DNA of 22,984 nucleotides from JAAZAI01 sp050942875 (GTDB lineage Bacteria; Verrucomicrobiota; Kiritimatiellia; RFP12; UBA3636), in the NCBI GenBank assembly GCA_050942875.1, contig JBMNOD010000055.1, forward strand, positions 1 through 22,984, given 5' to 3'. The notes beneath the pieces were generated by a model. That model did not search any database, was not told the origin of the DNA, and saw only the letters and a program-made list of their open reading frames with translations. Below are positions 16,648-22,984 of this stretch, piece by piece. Numbering within the stretch: position 1 is the stretch's first letter; every line of letters begins with the position of its first letter. A program made the position numbers and the translations under genes.

Positions 16648-18021
16648 ATGAATAAATTCCAAACCGAATTCAAACTCACCCCCGTCGGAACCATGCCCGC
16701 CCGCAACAGCCGCGACATTCCGGCCTCGTATTGCGGCGTAGGCTGCGAAACGCTCGACCGCGACTACTTCGACCCCGCCCCCGTCTTCCCCCAGCTTGCA
16801 GACCTCGGCGTGAAATGGGCTCGCCTCCAGACAGGCTGGTTCAAATGCGAGCGCGAGCCGGGACAATACAATTTCGCCTGGCTCGACAAGCAGGTCGACA
16901 CACTGCTTGAACTCGGCATCGAGCCGTGGTTCAACCTCGGCTATGGCAACAACTTGTACACGCCAACAGCCGGCAGCACCGCCGCCGAGGCGGTCGGACA
17001 CGTGCCGCTCAACTCCCCCGAGGCGCTGGAAGCCTGGGTGCGCTACGTGACGGCCCTGACGGAGCACTTCCGCGACCGCATCCAGGTTTACGAAATCTGG
17101 AACGAACCAGACCACCCAAATTTCTGGTGCAACGCCCCGATGACCGGCGAACGCTACGCCGCGCTCTTCACCCCCACGGCAACCGCCATCCGTCGCGTCA
17201 AGCCGGACGCCCGGATCGCCGCGCCCGCCATGACCTCCGGCCTGCTCGACTATCGAGGGCAGCGTTACTTGTCCGAAATCTTCAAGCATGCCGACCCAGC
17301 CCTGCTCGACATCGTCTCCTTCCACATGTACTGGTACCCGCCAGACTGGCGCTATGTGGAGGAAGTGGGCAAGATCAGGGCGTTGCTCGCCCGCATCGCG
17401 CCCCACGCCGAACTCTGGCAGGGCGAAGGCGGCTACCCGTCCGAAGGCGGCGGCACCGGCGCCGGAGCGCACAACAATTTCTCCACCGACAACATCCAGG
17501 CCAAATGGCTCACGCGCTACATCCTCTGCAATCTCGGCATCGGCATCCGGCACGTCTCCTGGTTCCACGCGATCGACCTGCTCGGCTACCGCGAAGACAA
17601 AGCCACGAAAAACCCCAAAGGCCTTCTCCGCGCACCTTGCGGCACGCGCAAGCCGTCCTTCGACACCTACCAGCGCCTGTGCGGCATGTTCGACGCCACC
17701 CTGCAACCGGTGGCGCGACGATGGAGCAGCCGCATCGACGTCCCCACAACCGCGCACATCATGCACAACATCAAGGCCTTCCACTTCGAAAACGAAACGC
17801 GCCGCTGCGTCGCCTACTGGCGCGAAGGCGGCATCGAAGACGAAAACGCCTACCTGCACGCCAGCCTGTGGATCGAAGGCGCGTGGAACAACGCCACCCT
17901 CCAGGACCCCATCAGCGGCACCGTCCACGCCGTCGCCGGCACCCCCGAAGCCGACGGCACCCGCTTCGACCTCCCCCTCGGCGACTACGCGCTCATCCTC
18001 AACACCGCCCCTTCTCCGTAG
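16648..18021 (+). CDS. Clan GH-A glycoside hydrolase (GH39/GH5-like)
   Basis: The product has 457 residues with a TIM-barrel hydrolase pattern. The acid/base Glu153 sits in VYEIWNEPDHPNFW at the end of strand 4. A candidate nucleophile, Glu260, sits in ELWQGEGGYPSE at strand 7. FHMYWYPPDW and WARLQTGWF are typical substrate-cleft segments. The last roughly 90 residues (KAFHFENETRRCVAYW onward) are probably a beta-sandwich. A retaining glycosidase is expected, with unknown substrate. No signal peptide is present, so it would act in the cytosol on imported sugar. The chosen ATG lacks a purine-rich ribosome site; an internal ATG at 16693 is possible but not better supported. It is transcribed from the promoter-hairpin cassette upstream. 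Confidence 0.87.
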   Translation: MNKFQTEFKLTPVGTMPARNSRDIPASYCGVGCETLDRDYFDPAPVFPQLADLGVKWARLQTGWFKCEREPGQYNFAWLDKQVDTLLELGIEPWFNLGYGNNLYTPTAGSTAAEAVGHVPLNSPEALEAWVRYVTALTEHFRDRIQVYEIWNEPDHPNFWCNAPMTGERYAALFTPTATAIRRVKPDARIAAPAMTSGLLDYRGQRYLSEIFKHADPALLDIVSFHMYWYPPDWRYVEEVGKIRALLARIAPHAELWQGEGGYPSEGGGTGAGAHNNFSTDNIQAKWLTRYILCNLGIGIRHVSWFHAIDLLGYREDKATKNPKGLLRAPCGTRKPSFDTYQRLCGMFDATLQPVARRWSSRIDVPTTAHIMHNIKAFHFENETRRCVAYWREGGIEDENAYLHASLWIEGAWNNATLQDPISGTVHAVAGTPEADGTRFDLPLGDYALILNTAPSP

Positions 18022-18080
18022 GGGCGGCGCTATCGTAGAGGCGGCTCTATCGCAGGGGCGGCTCTATCGCAGGGGCGGGG
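18018..18080. repeat. 17-bp tandem repeat, 3 units plus a partial unit
   Basis: Units at 18018-18034, 18035-18051 and 18052-18068 follow the pattern GYAGRGGCGGCKCTATC; a fourth starts at 18069 and merges into a GC hairpin. The first unit contains the stop codon of the hydrolase gene. Confidence 0.85.
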
Positions 18081-18093
18081 CTTCGTCCCCGCC
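18074..18093. terminator. GC hairpin between convergent genes, possible bidirectional terminator
   Basis: A perfect 7-bp GC stem (GGCGGGG, loop CTTCGT, CCCCGCC) lies between the stops of the hydrolase and the convergent lipoprotein gene, just touching the latter's stop codon. It is the core of the same dispersed hairpin found at 956, 16522 and 16614. The plus side is followed by TAAAACCCC, with no real T tract, so efficient intrinsic termination is uncertain. Confidence 0.45.
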
Positions 18094-18731
18094 TAAAACC
18101 CCAAAAGCCCAGCCTCAAGCTGGCGCAACACTTCGGCAACAGCCCGCCCCGCAGCGGCGGCAATGTCGGCTGGCGCCTCGGACGCCACCGACTCCGTCAC
18201 GACGCAATCGTAGCGGGCGCGGCCTGGCGAAGCGCCGCCGCCCCCCTCCGGCACAAGCCAGAAGCTGACGGCAAGCCGGAACAACGGCTTGCCGTCAGCA
18301 TCAAGAACGACGCCAGCCTGGTCGATCCACGCATCAAGCGTGGCATGCCCGCCGCGCGGCATCGCGGCAGGATCGACGACATCGGCGAACCCGCCGGAAG
18401 CCGCGAGCCAGGCGCGGGCAAGGTCGGTCAAAGCCGCCGCCGGCGCCACGGCGAACTGCCCGCCCTCCGCCGGCTTGATCGAACGGGTCTTCGAATCAAG
18501 CACCATCATCCGGCGCGAATCATACGGCTCCGCTGCGCGGAAGCGCTTGATCCGAAGCACCGTCTGGGCCAGGGCGGATTGTGCGGGCGGAGCGTCGTCC
18601 GGACGGACGGCGCCCACCACGAACGACTCGCGCCACGTCGGTTGCGGCGCGTTCACCGAGATGCAACCGTGGAGCCAGGCGGCGGACGCCACCGCAAACG
18701 CCAGAAAAACTGTCTTCGCATACATCTTCAT
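18093..18731 (-). CDS. ABC-type transport auxiliary lipoprotein (PqiC/YmbA-like)
   Basis: The product has 212 residues. A strong ribosome site (AAGGAG) lies 5 nt before the ATG. The N-terminus is a lipoprotein signal with the lipobox LHGC (Cys23 lipidated). The mature part resembles the ABC_trans_aux/PqiC family: a VLRIKRFRAAEPYDSRRMMV strand region, an LTDLARAWLAASGGFADVVD helix and a C-terminal helix. Such lipoproteins sit in the outer membrane or periplasm and assist MCE lipid transporters. It is the last gene of the operon, 25 bp after the MCE gene, which supports that role. The similarity is by pattern only, because the family is poorly conserved. Confidence 0.8.
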   Translation of the reverse strand: MKMYAKTVFLAFAVASAAWLHGCISVNAPQPTWRESFVVGAVRPDDAPPAQSALAQTVLRIKRFRAAEPYDSRRMMVLDSKTRSIKPAEGGQFAVAPAAALTDLARAWLAASGGFADVVDPAAMPRGGHATLDAWIDQAGVVLDADGKPLFRLAVSFWLVPEGGGGASPGRARYDCVVTESVASEAPADIAAAAGRAVAEVLRQLEAGLLGF

Positions 18732-18756
18732 TTCGTCTCCTTGCCTCGCCGCCTGT

Positions 18757-19731
18757 TCATTCGTCGCTGGAATCCCGCAGGATGAGCGACGGCCTGTCCT
18801 TGAGCCTTTCGAGCAATTCGTTGAGCGTATCGGTCGCGCGCCGGATGTTCTCGAGGCTTTCGAGCACGGAGGCGCGGGACTCGCTCGCGACCGCGTTGAT
18901 TTCGCCCGTTGCGGCGCCGGCGGTTTTCAGCAGGCCGGGAAGCGACGCCTCCAGCTCGCGCGTGACGGCGGCGAGCGACTTGAGCGCCTCGGCGGCCGTC
19001 GCAGGCACCCCTGCCAGATCCTCCGACCGAACCATGGCCTCGACGTTCGCCGTGATGGTGTCGAGGCGCGTGACCACCGAATTGATCTTGTTGCCCGTGT
19101 CGCCGATGCGCGCCTGCGTGATTTCATTGGTCACGGTGGAGAAGATCTCGTTGACCATGCTGATCGTATGCTCCAGATCCATTTTCGAGAGCTGGTCGCT
19201 GATGTTCTGGATGATGTCCGAGATCGCCTGCGTCAAGCCGCGTTCCGACGGCATGTAGAAGTGCTCCGGCGTCCACGGCACCGGCAGCGTGGCCGTGTCG
19301 GGCGACGACACATAGTCGATGTTGAGGTACATCATGCCCGTCACGCCCTGGTTCTTCTTGGAAATGCGCAGCCTGTCCTGCACGAACCCGCCAAAGGAAA
19401 TGTCGCCGCTTGTTTCATCGACAAAACGCGAATCGACGGAGAAGACGATTCGCGCATACCGCATCGAGCGTCGCCCCTCGGGCGTGTCCGGCGCGGAATA
19501 CGTCGGACACACGAACGTGATGTCATGTATCCTCCCGATCGGGATGCCACGGAACTTGACAGCCCCGCCGACATCCAGCCCCTGCACCGACTCCTCCATG
19601 TACGTCTCCATGAGGACTTCGCTCTTGTCGAACGCACTGGAGCCAAGCACAATCACCGCGATGGTGCCGAGCGCCACCGCCGCGAGGACAAACGCCCCGA
19701 CTTTGATGTACTCCGATTTTGCAACCGCCAT
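18757..19731 (-). CDS. mlaD: MlaD family protein (MCE domain)
   Basis: The product has 324 residues. It is the periplasmic lipid-binding subunit of an Mla-type transporter. The start at 19731 follows the ATPase stop by one nucleotide and has GGAAAGG about 9 nt upstream. An earlier in-frame ATG at 19752 lacks such a site. Residues 11-31 form a single N-terminal membrane anchor (VGAFVLAAVALGTIAVIVLG). Residues 35-120 are the MCE domain, with VQGLDVGGAVKFRGIPIGRI as the hallmark. The C-terminal half is helical and coiled-coil-like, rich in T/N/E/L heptads, and is expected to form a hexameric channel or stalk. MlaE and MlaF are encoded directly upstream. Confidence 0.92.
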   Translation of the reverse strand: MAVAKSEYIKVGAFVLAAVALGTIAVIVLGSSAFDKSEVLMETYMEESVQGLDVGGAVKFRGIPIGRIHDITFVCPTYSAPDTPEGRRSMRYARIVFSVDSRFVDETSGDISFGGFVQDRLRISKKNQGVTGMMYLNIDYVSSPDTATLPVPWTPEHFYMPSERGLTQAISDIIQNISDQLSKMDLEHTISMVNEIFSTVTNEITQARIGDTGNKINSVVTRLDTITANVEAMVRSEDLAGVPATAAEALKSLAAVTRELEASLPGLLKTAGAATGEINAVASESRASVLESLENIRRATDTLNELLERLKDRPSLILRDSSDE

Positions 19732-19732
19732 T

Positions 19733-20524
19733 TCAGCCGCCTTTCCTGCCATTTTCGGGGGCGCGCCCCCTGTTGAAAAAGTTCCGGACTTCCCGGTGGG
19801 CGCTTGAATCGCGCAAGTCGCGCGGATCGCCCTCGTCGAGAATCCCCATGGTGGCACGGTCGAGATACACCGCGCGATCGGCCACGGTGAAAATGCTCGG
19901 CAGCTCGTGCGTCACCATCACGACCGTCGTGCCGAACGCCTCCCGGATGGCGAGGATCAGCTCGTCAAGCCCCGCCGACGTCAGCGGATCAAGCCCGGCC
20001 GACGGCTCGTCGAGGAAAAGCACCTCCGGATCGAGCGCCATCGCCCGCGCGATGGCCGCGCGCTTCTGCATGCCCCCGCTGATTTCCGACGGGAAGTAGT
20101 CGGCAAAGGCCCCCAGCCCCACCTGCTCCAGCTTCAGCCGCGCGATTTCGTCCATCAACCCGCGCGGCAAGTCCGCCAGCTCCTCGAGCGGCAGCCGCAC
20201 GTTTTCCAGCAGCGTCATCGCGCCGAACAGCGCGCCGCCCTGGTACATCACGCCGATGTGCGGCAGAATCCGGTTCCGCACCTCGTCGGGCGTTTCCACG
20301 CCCGCCTCGGCGAACACTTCGCCCAGCACCTTCACCCGCCCCGCAAGCGGCGGGTTCAGGCCGATCATGTGCCGCATCAGCGTGCTCTTGCCGCACCCCG
20401 AACCGCCAAGCAGCACCAGCACCTCGCCGCGCCGCACCGCAAGGTTGACATCGCGGAGGATGGCGCGCGCCTCGTAGCCCGCGTCAAGCCCCTCGACCTC
20501 GATGACCGCCCCGACTCGTTCCAC
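19733..20524 (-). CDS. mlaF: MlaF-like lipid transport ABC ATPase
   Basis: The product has 263 residues. The GTG at 20524 is chosen because it follows the permease stop by 2 nt, has GGGGA about 7 nt upstream, and begins the conserved VIEVEGLDAGY strand. All ABC ATPase motifs are present: Walker A GGSGCGKST (40-48), Q-loop Gln95 in MYQGGALF, signature ISGGMQKR (148-155), Walker B VLFLDEP (168-174) and H-loop His206. The MQKR form of the signature and the YQGGALF Q-loop are typical of MlaF. It powers lipid movement through the MlaE permease in the inner membrane. Longer open frames upstream overlap the permease and are not used. Confidence 0.94.
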   Translation of the reverse strand: MERVGAVIEVEGLDAGYEARAILRDVNLAVRRGEVLVLLGGSGCGKSTLMRHMIGLNPPLAGRVKVLGEVFAEAGVETPDEVRNRILPHIGVMYQGGALFGAMTLLENVRLPLEELADLPRGLMDEIARLKLEQVGLGAFADYFPSEISGGMQKRAAIARAMALDPEVLFLDEPSAGLDPLTSAGLDELILAIREAFGTTVVMVTHELPSIFTVADRAVYLDRATMGILDEGDPRDLRDSSAHREVRNFFNRGRAPENGRKGG

Positions 20525-20526
20525 CG

Positions 20527-21726
20527 CTAAATCCCCAAAACGTAGAACACCACCGCGAACACGCCGTCGGCGACGGCGACCGCCACGATGCTGGTCACGA
20601 CCGCGCTCGTCGCCGAACGCCCCACCGCATCCGCGCCGTCCCCGGTCTGCAGCCCCCGCAAGCACCCGATCGACGCCACCAGCACGCCGAACACGACCGT
20701 CTTGAACACGCTCCCGTAGAAATCGCCCGCATCCACGAACAGCATCGTGTACTTGTGGAACGCCTGGAAGGAATACCCCATGATCCTCAGCACCACGTAC
20801 CCGCCGAAAATCCCCGCGATGTTGGCGAACAACGACAGCACCGGCAGCGCCAAAGCCGCCGCCAGCACCCGCGGAACCGCCAGGAACCGCACCGGCGACA
20901 GCCCCATCGTCCGCAACGCATCCACCTCCTCGTTGACGACCATCGTGCCGATCTCCGCCGCGAACGCCGACGCCGTCCGCCCCGCCATCATGATCGCCGC
21001 CACGATGCCGCCAAGCTCCCGAACGATCGACACGCCCAGAATCGACGCCACGTAGATCTCCGCCCCGAACAGCTTCAGCGGTATCGACGACTGGAACGCC
21101 AGGATCAGCCCGAGCAGAAAGCTCACCAGCATCACCACCGGAATCGCATGGACGCCCGTCTCCACCACGGCCCGCACAAAGTCGCCCCACCGCACGCTCC
21201 GCGGACGCATCGCCACGCGACAAATGTCGAGCGTGACCTCGCCCGTGAACGACAACGTCTCCAGCGTCCGCCGCCAAGCCGCCACCGCGCGCCGCCCCAG
21301 CATGGAAAGCGGCGTGCAGCCCGGGTCGCGGTCGCCCGGCTCCGTCCGCCCCGCCACCATCCCCTCGTAAAGCGACATCGCCCCCGGCTCAAGCCCGACG
21401 ACCTCCAGCCTCGCGCCCTTTTCCGCCGCCGCGGCATTCAGCAGCACCAGCCACGCCAGCCCGGCGCTGTCGCACGCGCCCACCCCCGACGCATCCAGCG
21501 TGACCTTGCCGCCCACCGCCTCCACATCCTTCGGAATCGGCCACAGCCCCTTCACCCCGTCCCGCGTCAAATCCCCCTCGATTTTGAACCCGCCGGAAAC
21601 CGGCTCAAGCCGCGGCGCATCATCCCGCGTCAACCCTCCATCATGCTTGCCGCCCCCAGAAATCGGATCCAGACGTGGAGCGGCATTGTCATGCCGATCT
21701 GATTTGCCACCACCAATCTCTTCCAT
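20527..21726 (-). CDS. mlaE: STAS-MlaE fusion, lipid ABC transporter permease
   Basis: The product has 399 residues. Residues from about 46 to 125 form a STAS (MlaB-like) domain (VTLDASGVGACDSAGLAWLV, with the conserved D-S-x-G-L-A). Residues 150-399 are the MlaE permease: several membrane segments and the conserved VRELGGIVAAIMMAGRTASA and GTMVVNEEVDALRTMG motifs. MlaB is separate in E. coli but fused here, as in many other phyla. The N-terminus shows an in-tandem 21-residue duplication (residues 16-36 and 37-57) before the STAS core. The ribosome site is weak (GGGGGA about 11 nt upstream). A possible promoter with an extended -10 (TGGTAGGAT, minus strand, near 21760) lies upstream. This is the first gene of the four-gene operon. 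Confidence 0.92.
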   Translation of the reverse strand: MEEIGGGKSDRHDNAAPRLDPISGGGKHDGGLTRDDAPRLEPVSGGFKIEGDLTRDGVKGLWPIPKDVEAVGGKVTLDASGVGACDSAGLAWLVLLNAAAAEKGARLEVVGLEPGAMSLYEGMVAGRTEPGDRDPGCTPLSMLGRRAVAAWRRTLETLSFTGEVTLDICRVAMRPRSVRWGDFVRAVVETGVHAIPVVMLVSFLLGLILAFQSSIPLKLFGAEIYVASILGVSIVRELGGIVAAIMMAGRTASAFAAEIGTMVVNEEVDALRTMGLSPVRFLAVPRVLAAALALPVLSLFANIAGIFGGYVVLRIMGYSFQAFHKYTMLFVDAGDFYGSVFKTVVFGVLVASIGCLRGLQTGDGADAVGRSATSAVVTSIVAVAVADGVFAVVFYVLGI

Positions 21727-22223
21727 GCTCTAGCCGTCCCCCAAAAACAAAACGCGCCAATCCTACCATTTCCCCTCAAATCCCGTCCAGCCCATTTTCT
21801 TTCCCTAAACTGCGGGAGTTCCTGCGCGAGAGCGTTCCGAAGTACGAAGTATCTTTCCATTATCTTTTTTTAGCATTTTAGGGGACAGACCCTATTACTA
21901 CTAAAACAGGGGGAAAAAAGACCTCACCAAACATTGTTCATTCATGCAGCATCTGTCGTTTCAGTTGTTCCGAGCTGAAATATGTGTCAAAATCCAGTTC
22001 GCTGAAAATGGATTTTCGAGCCCTTGCCATAAATGACGATCATTCCAGCTGGAGAACAACAAGTTTCGAGTTGTTTTGCCAAAGTCCTATATGTTTTCTG
22101 TGCTTTGGCAGGTTTCAGCCGTATTTTTACCCAGCAGGAAATGGATCCCACGTCCGTGGTCTCTGTTCTGGGGTATCCGCCGCTGGCTTTTTTGGTCTTC
22201 AGGCTAGGCTGTTTGACGTTGAG
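21727..22223. other. Intergenic region without a supported gene; REP-like motif
   Basis: This stretch of about 500 bp is visibly more AT-rich than its surroundings. The part next to 21726 should hold the Mla operon promoter. At 21881-21892 GGGGACAGACCC is embedded in a weak foldback (TTTTAG at 21876, CTAAAA at 21901). Sequences of this kind often sit beside RAYT-type transposases, one of which follows, so this may be its flank. Open frames here (for example 21984-22271) have no ribosome site or recognisable product. Confidence 0.5.
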
Positions 22224-22984
22224 CTAAGCGATGTGGCTTTTAGGTACGCTCATCTCGCCGCCGCCGCGTAGCGGTCGCGCCGTGTAAAGCTCCAAATCAT
22301 CGCACCCGGCACATTTTCGCTTGGTGTCCTTCCCCGCCGCAAGGCGTCTGACAATTTCGATCACAAACGAAGCGGGGCCGACTGCGACTCCATGGCTGAA
22401 GTAGCGCACTTTGCAGCGTATCGCCTCGAAAAGCGAAATCGATTTGCCTGCCTTGATTGCCGCATTGACCTGATCCGCATCGAATTTCGACTCGTTGTCA
22501 GGGTCATGCTTGACAGTGGTCACAGCGATGCCGTCAATAGACGCAGGTGCATCGACATAGCCTTCCATCGCCGCATCGCAGGCGGCAAGCGCAATCTCGA
22601 ATGACACGGCTCCTTTCAACCCGAGCGCCGTGCCGACAAGATTGCACATCGCCTTGCGGGCGAGACCATTGCCATGCTTTGCAGCGCCATAGCCGGACCA
22701 CGAGTATTCGCCGGGATCCCCGACGACATCGGCGCGGACGGGGTTGAGGTTGATGTAGGCGGCGACGGTCATGATGGTGCTGTAGTCGGGCGAAAGGAGG
22801 ATGCTCTTGAAGCGCGAACCCCAGATCGTGCCGCTGTGCTCGTGGCGGTCGTTGTACATCATCGAGAACGTCTCCTTGAACGTCTTGCAGAACTGCGAGA
22901 GGTCGTACATGCGCCGACGGAGCGCCGCCTTGGCATCGATGACTCGACCCATCATGCCCTTCTTCTCCCACAGTTCCCATTCGG
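22224..22984 (-). CDS. RAYT/IS200-like (Y1) transposase, 5' end beyond the window
   Basis: The frame stays open to the window edge (EWELWEKKGMMGR precedes the first ATG at 22955), so the N-terminal part with the HUH metal site is missing. What remains starts at a helix region (LSQFCKTFKETFSMMYN), followed by HSGTIWGSRFKSILLS and AAYINLNPVRADVVGDPGEYSWSGYG. These are hallmark motifs of REP-associated tyrosine transposases; the Tyr in YINLNP is the likely nucleophile. The C-terminal extension (IRCKVRYFSHGVAVGPASFVIEIVRR) resembles that of PVC-group members of the family. These enzymes nick and move single-stranded DNA flanked by short hairpins. They usually occur as single domesticated genes. 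Confidence 0.85.
   Translation of the reverse strand, partial: EWELWEKKGMMGRVIDAKAALRRRMYDLSQFCKTFKETFSMMYNDRHEHSGTIWGSRFKSILLSPDYSTIMTVAAYINLNPVRADVVGDPGEYSWSGYGAAKHGNGLARKAMCNLVGTALGLKGAVSFEIALAACDAAMEGYVDAPASIDGIAVTTVKHDPDNESKFDADQVNAAIKAGKSISLFEAIRCKVRYFSHGVAVGPASFVIEIVRRLAAGKDTKRKCAGCDDLELYTARPLRGGGEMSVPKSHIA

Noticed and set aside
16330..17928. Minus-strand frame of 532 codons opposite the GH-A hydrolase.
   Set aside because: The plus strand carries conserved catalytic motifs and a promoter; the minus frame is a shadow that also overlaps the URO-D start.
21984..22271. 95-codon plus frame in the gap next to the transposase.
   Set aside because: It overlaps the 3' end of the transposase gene, has no ribosome site, is Phe/Ser/Cys-rich and matches nothing I know.

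Overview
The window is GC-rich bacterial chromosome, most likely from the PVC group (Verrucomicrobiota, Kiritimatiellota or Lentisphaerota). This placement is inferred from gene content, not from a marker gene. The evidence is secreted proteins with autotransporter-associated beta-strand (PATR) repeats but no translocator barrel, a lone URO-D-type methyltransferase, an MCE lipid-transport operon with a STAS-permease fusion, and many dispersed GC hairpins and short tandem repeats. No rRNA, tRNA or CRISPR was seen.

Layout. 1-840: a non-coding repeat field, with five GAAACTG heptamers followed by about five units of 149-169 bp carrying inverted arms. 893-1736: a strong promoter, a GC hairpin leader and a class I glutamine amidotransferase of the gamma-glutamyl-GABA hydrolase type. 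1723-8533 (minus): two large secreted repeat proteins. Their leaders share a duplicated block of about 167 bp that contains a putative promoter and terminator. 8842-9070: an almost exact 3'-terminal relic of the second of these genes, stranded upstream of it. 9101-14069 (plus): a promoter and a 1631-residue exported protein of unknown function. 14093-15302 (minus): a third PATR protein, split by a +1 frameshift in a run of six G. 15342-16385 (minus): a URO-D-family methyltransferase. 16541-18021 (plus): a second copy of the promoter-hairpin leader, driving a clan GH-A glycoside hydrolase. 18018-18093: 17-bp repeats and a hairpin between convergent genes. 18093-21726 (minus): a compact MlaE-MlaF-MlaD-lipoprotein operon. 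21727-22223: an AT-richer gap with no supported gene. 22224-22984 (minus): a RAYT/IS200-like transposase cut by the window edge.

How the genes work together. The four-gene Mla/PqiC-type operon encodes the inner-membrane part of a phospholipid transporter: permease, ATPase, periplasmic MCE subunit and accessory lipoprotein. The PATR and discoidin-like proteins look like surface or secreted beta-helix proteins. They appear to be evolving by duplication, since there are shared leaders, a truncated relic and a frameshifted member. The most novel elements are the 1631-residue protein, the duplicated leader and relic architecture, and a promoter plus hairpin cassette repeated in front of unrelated genes.
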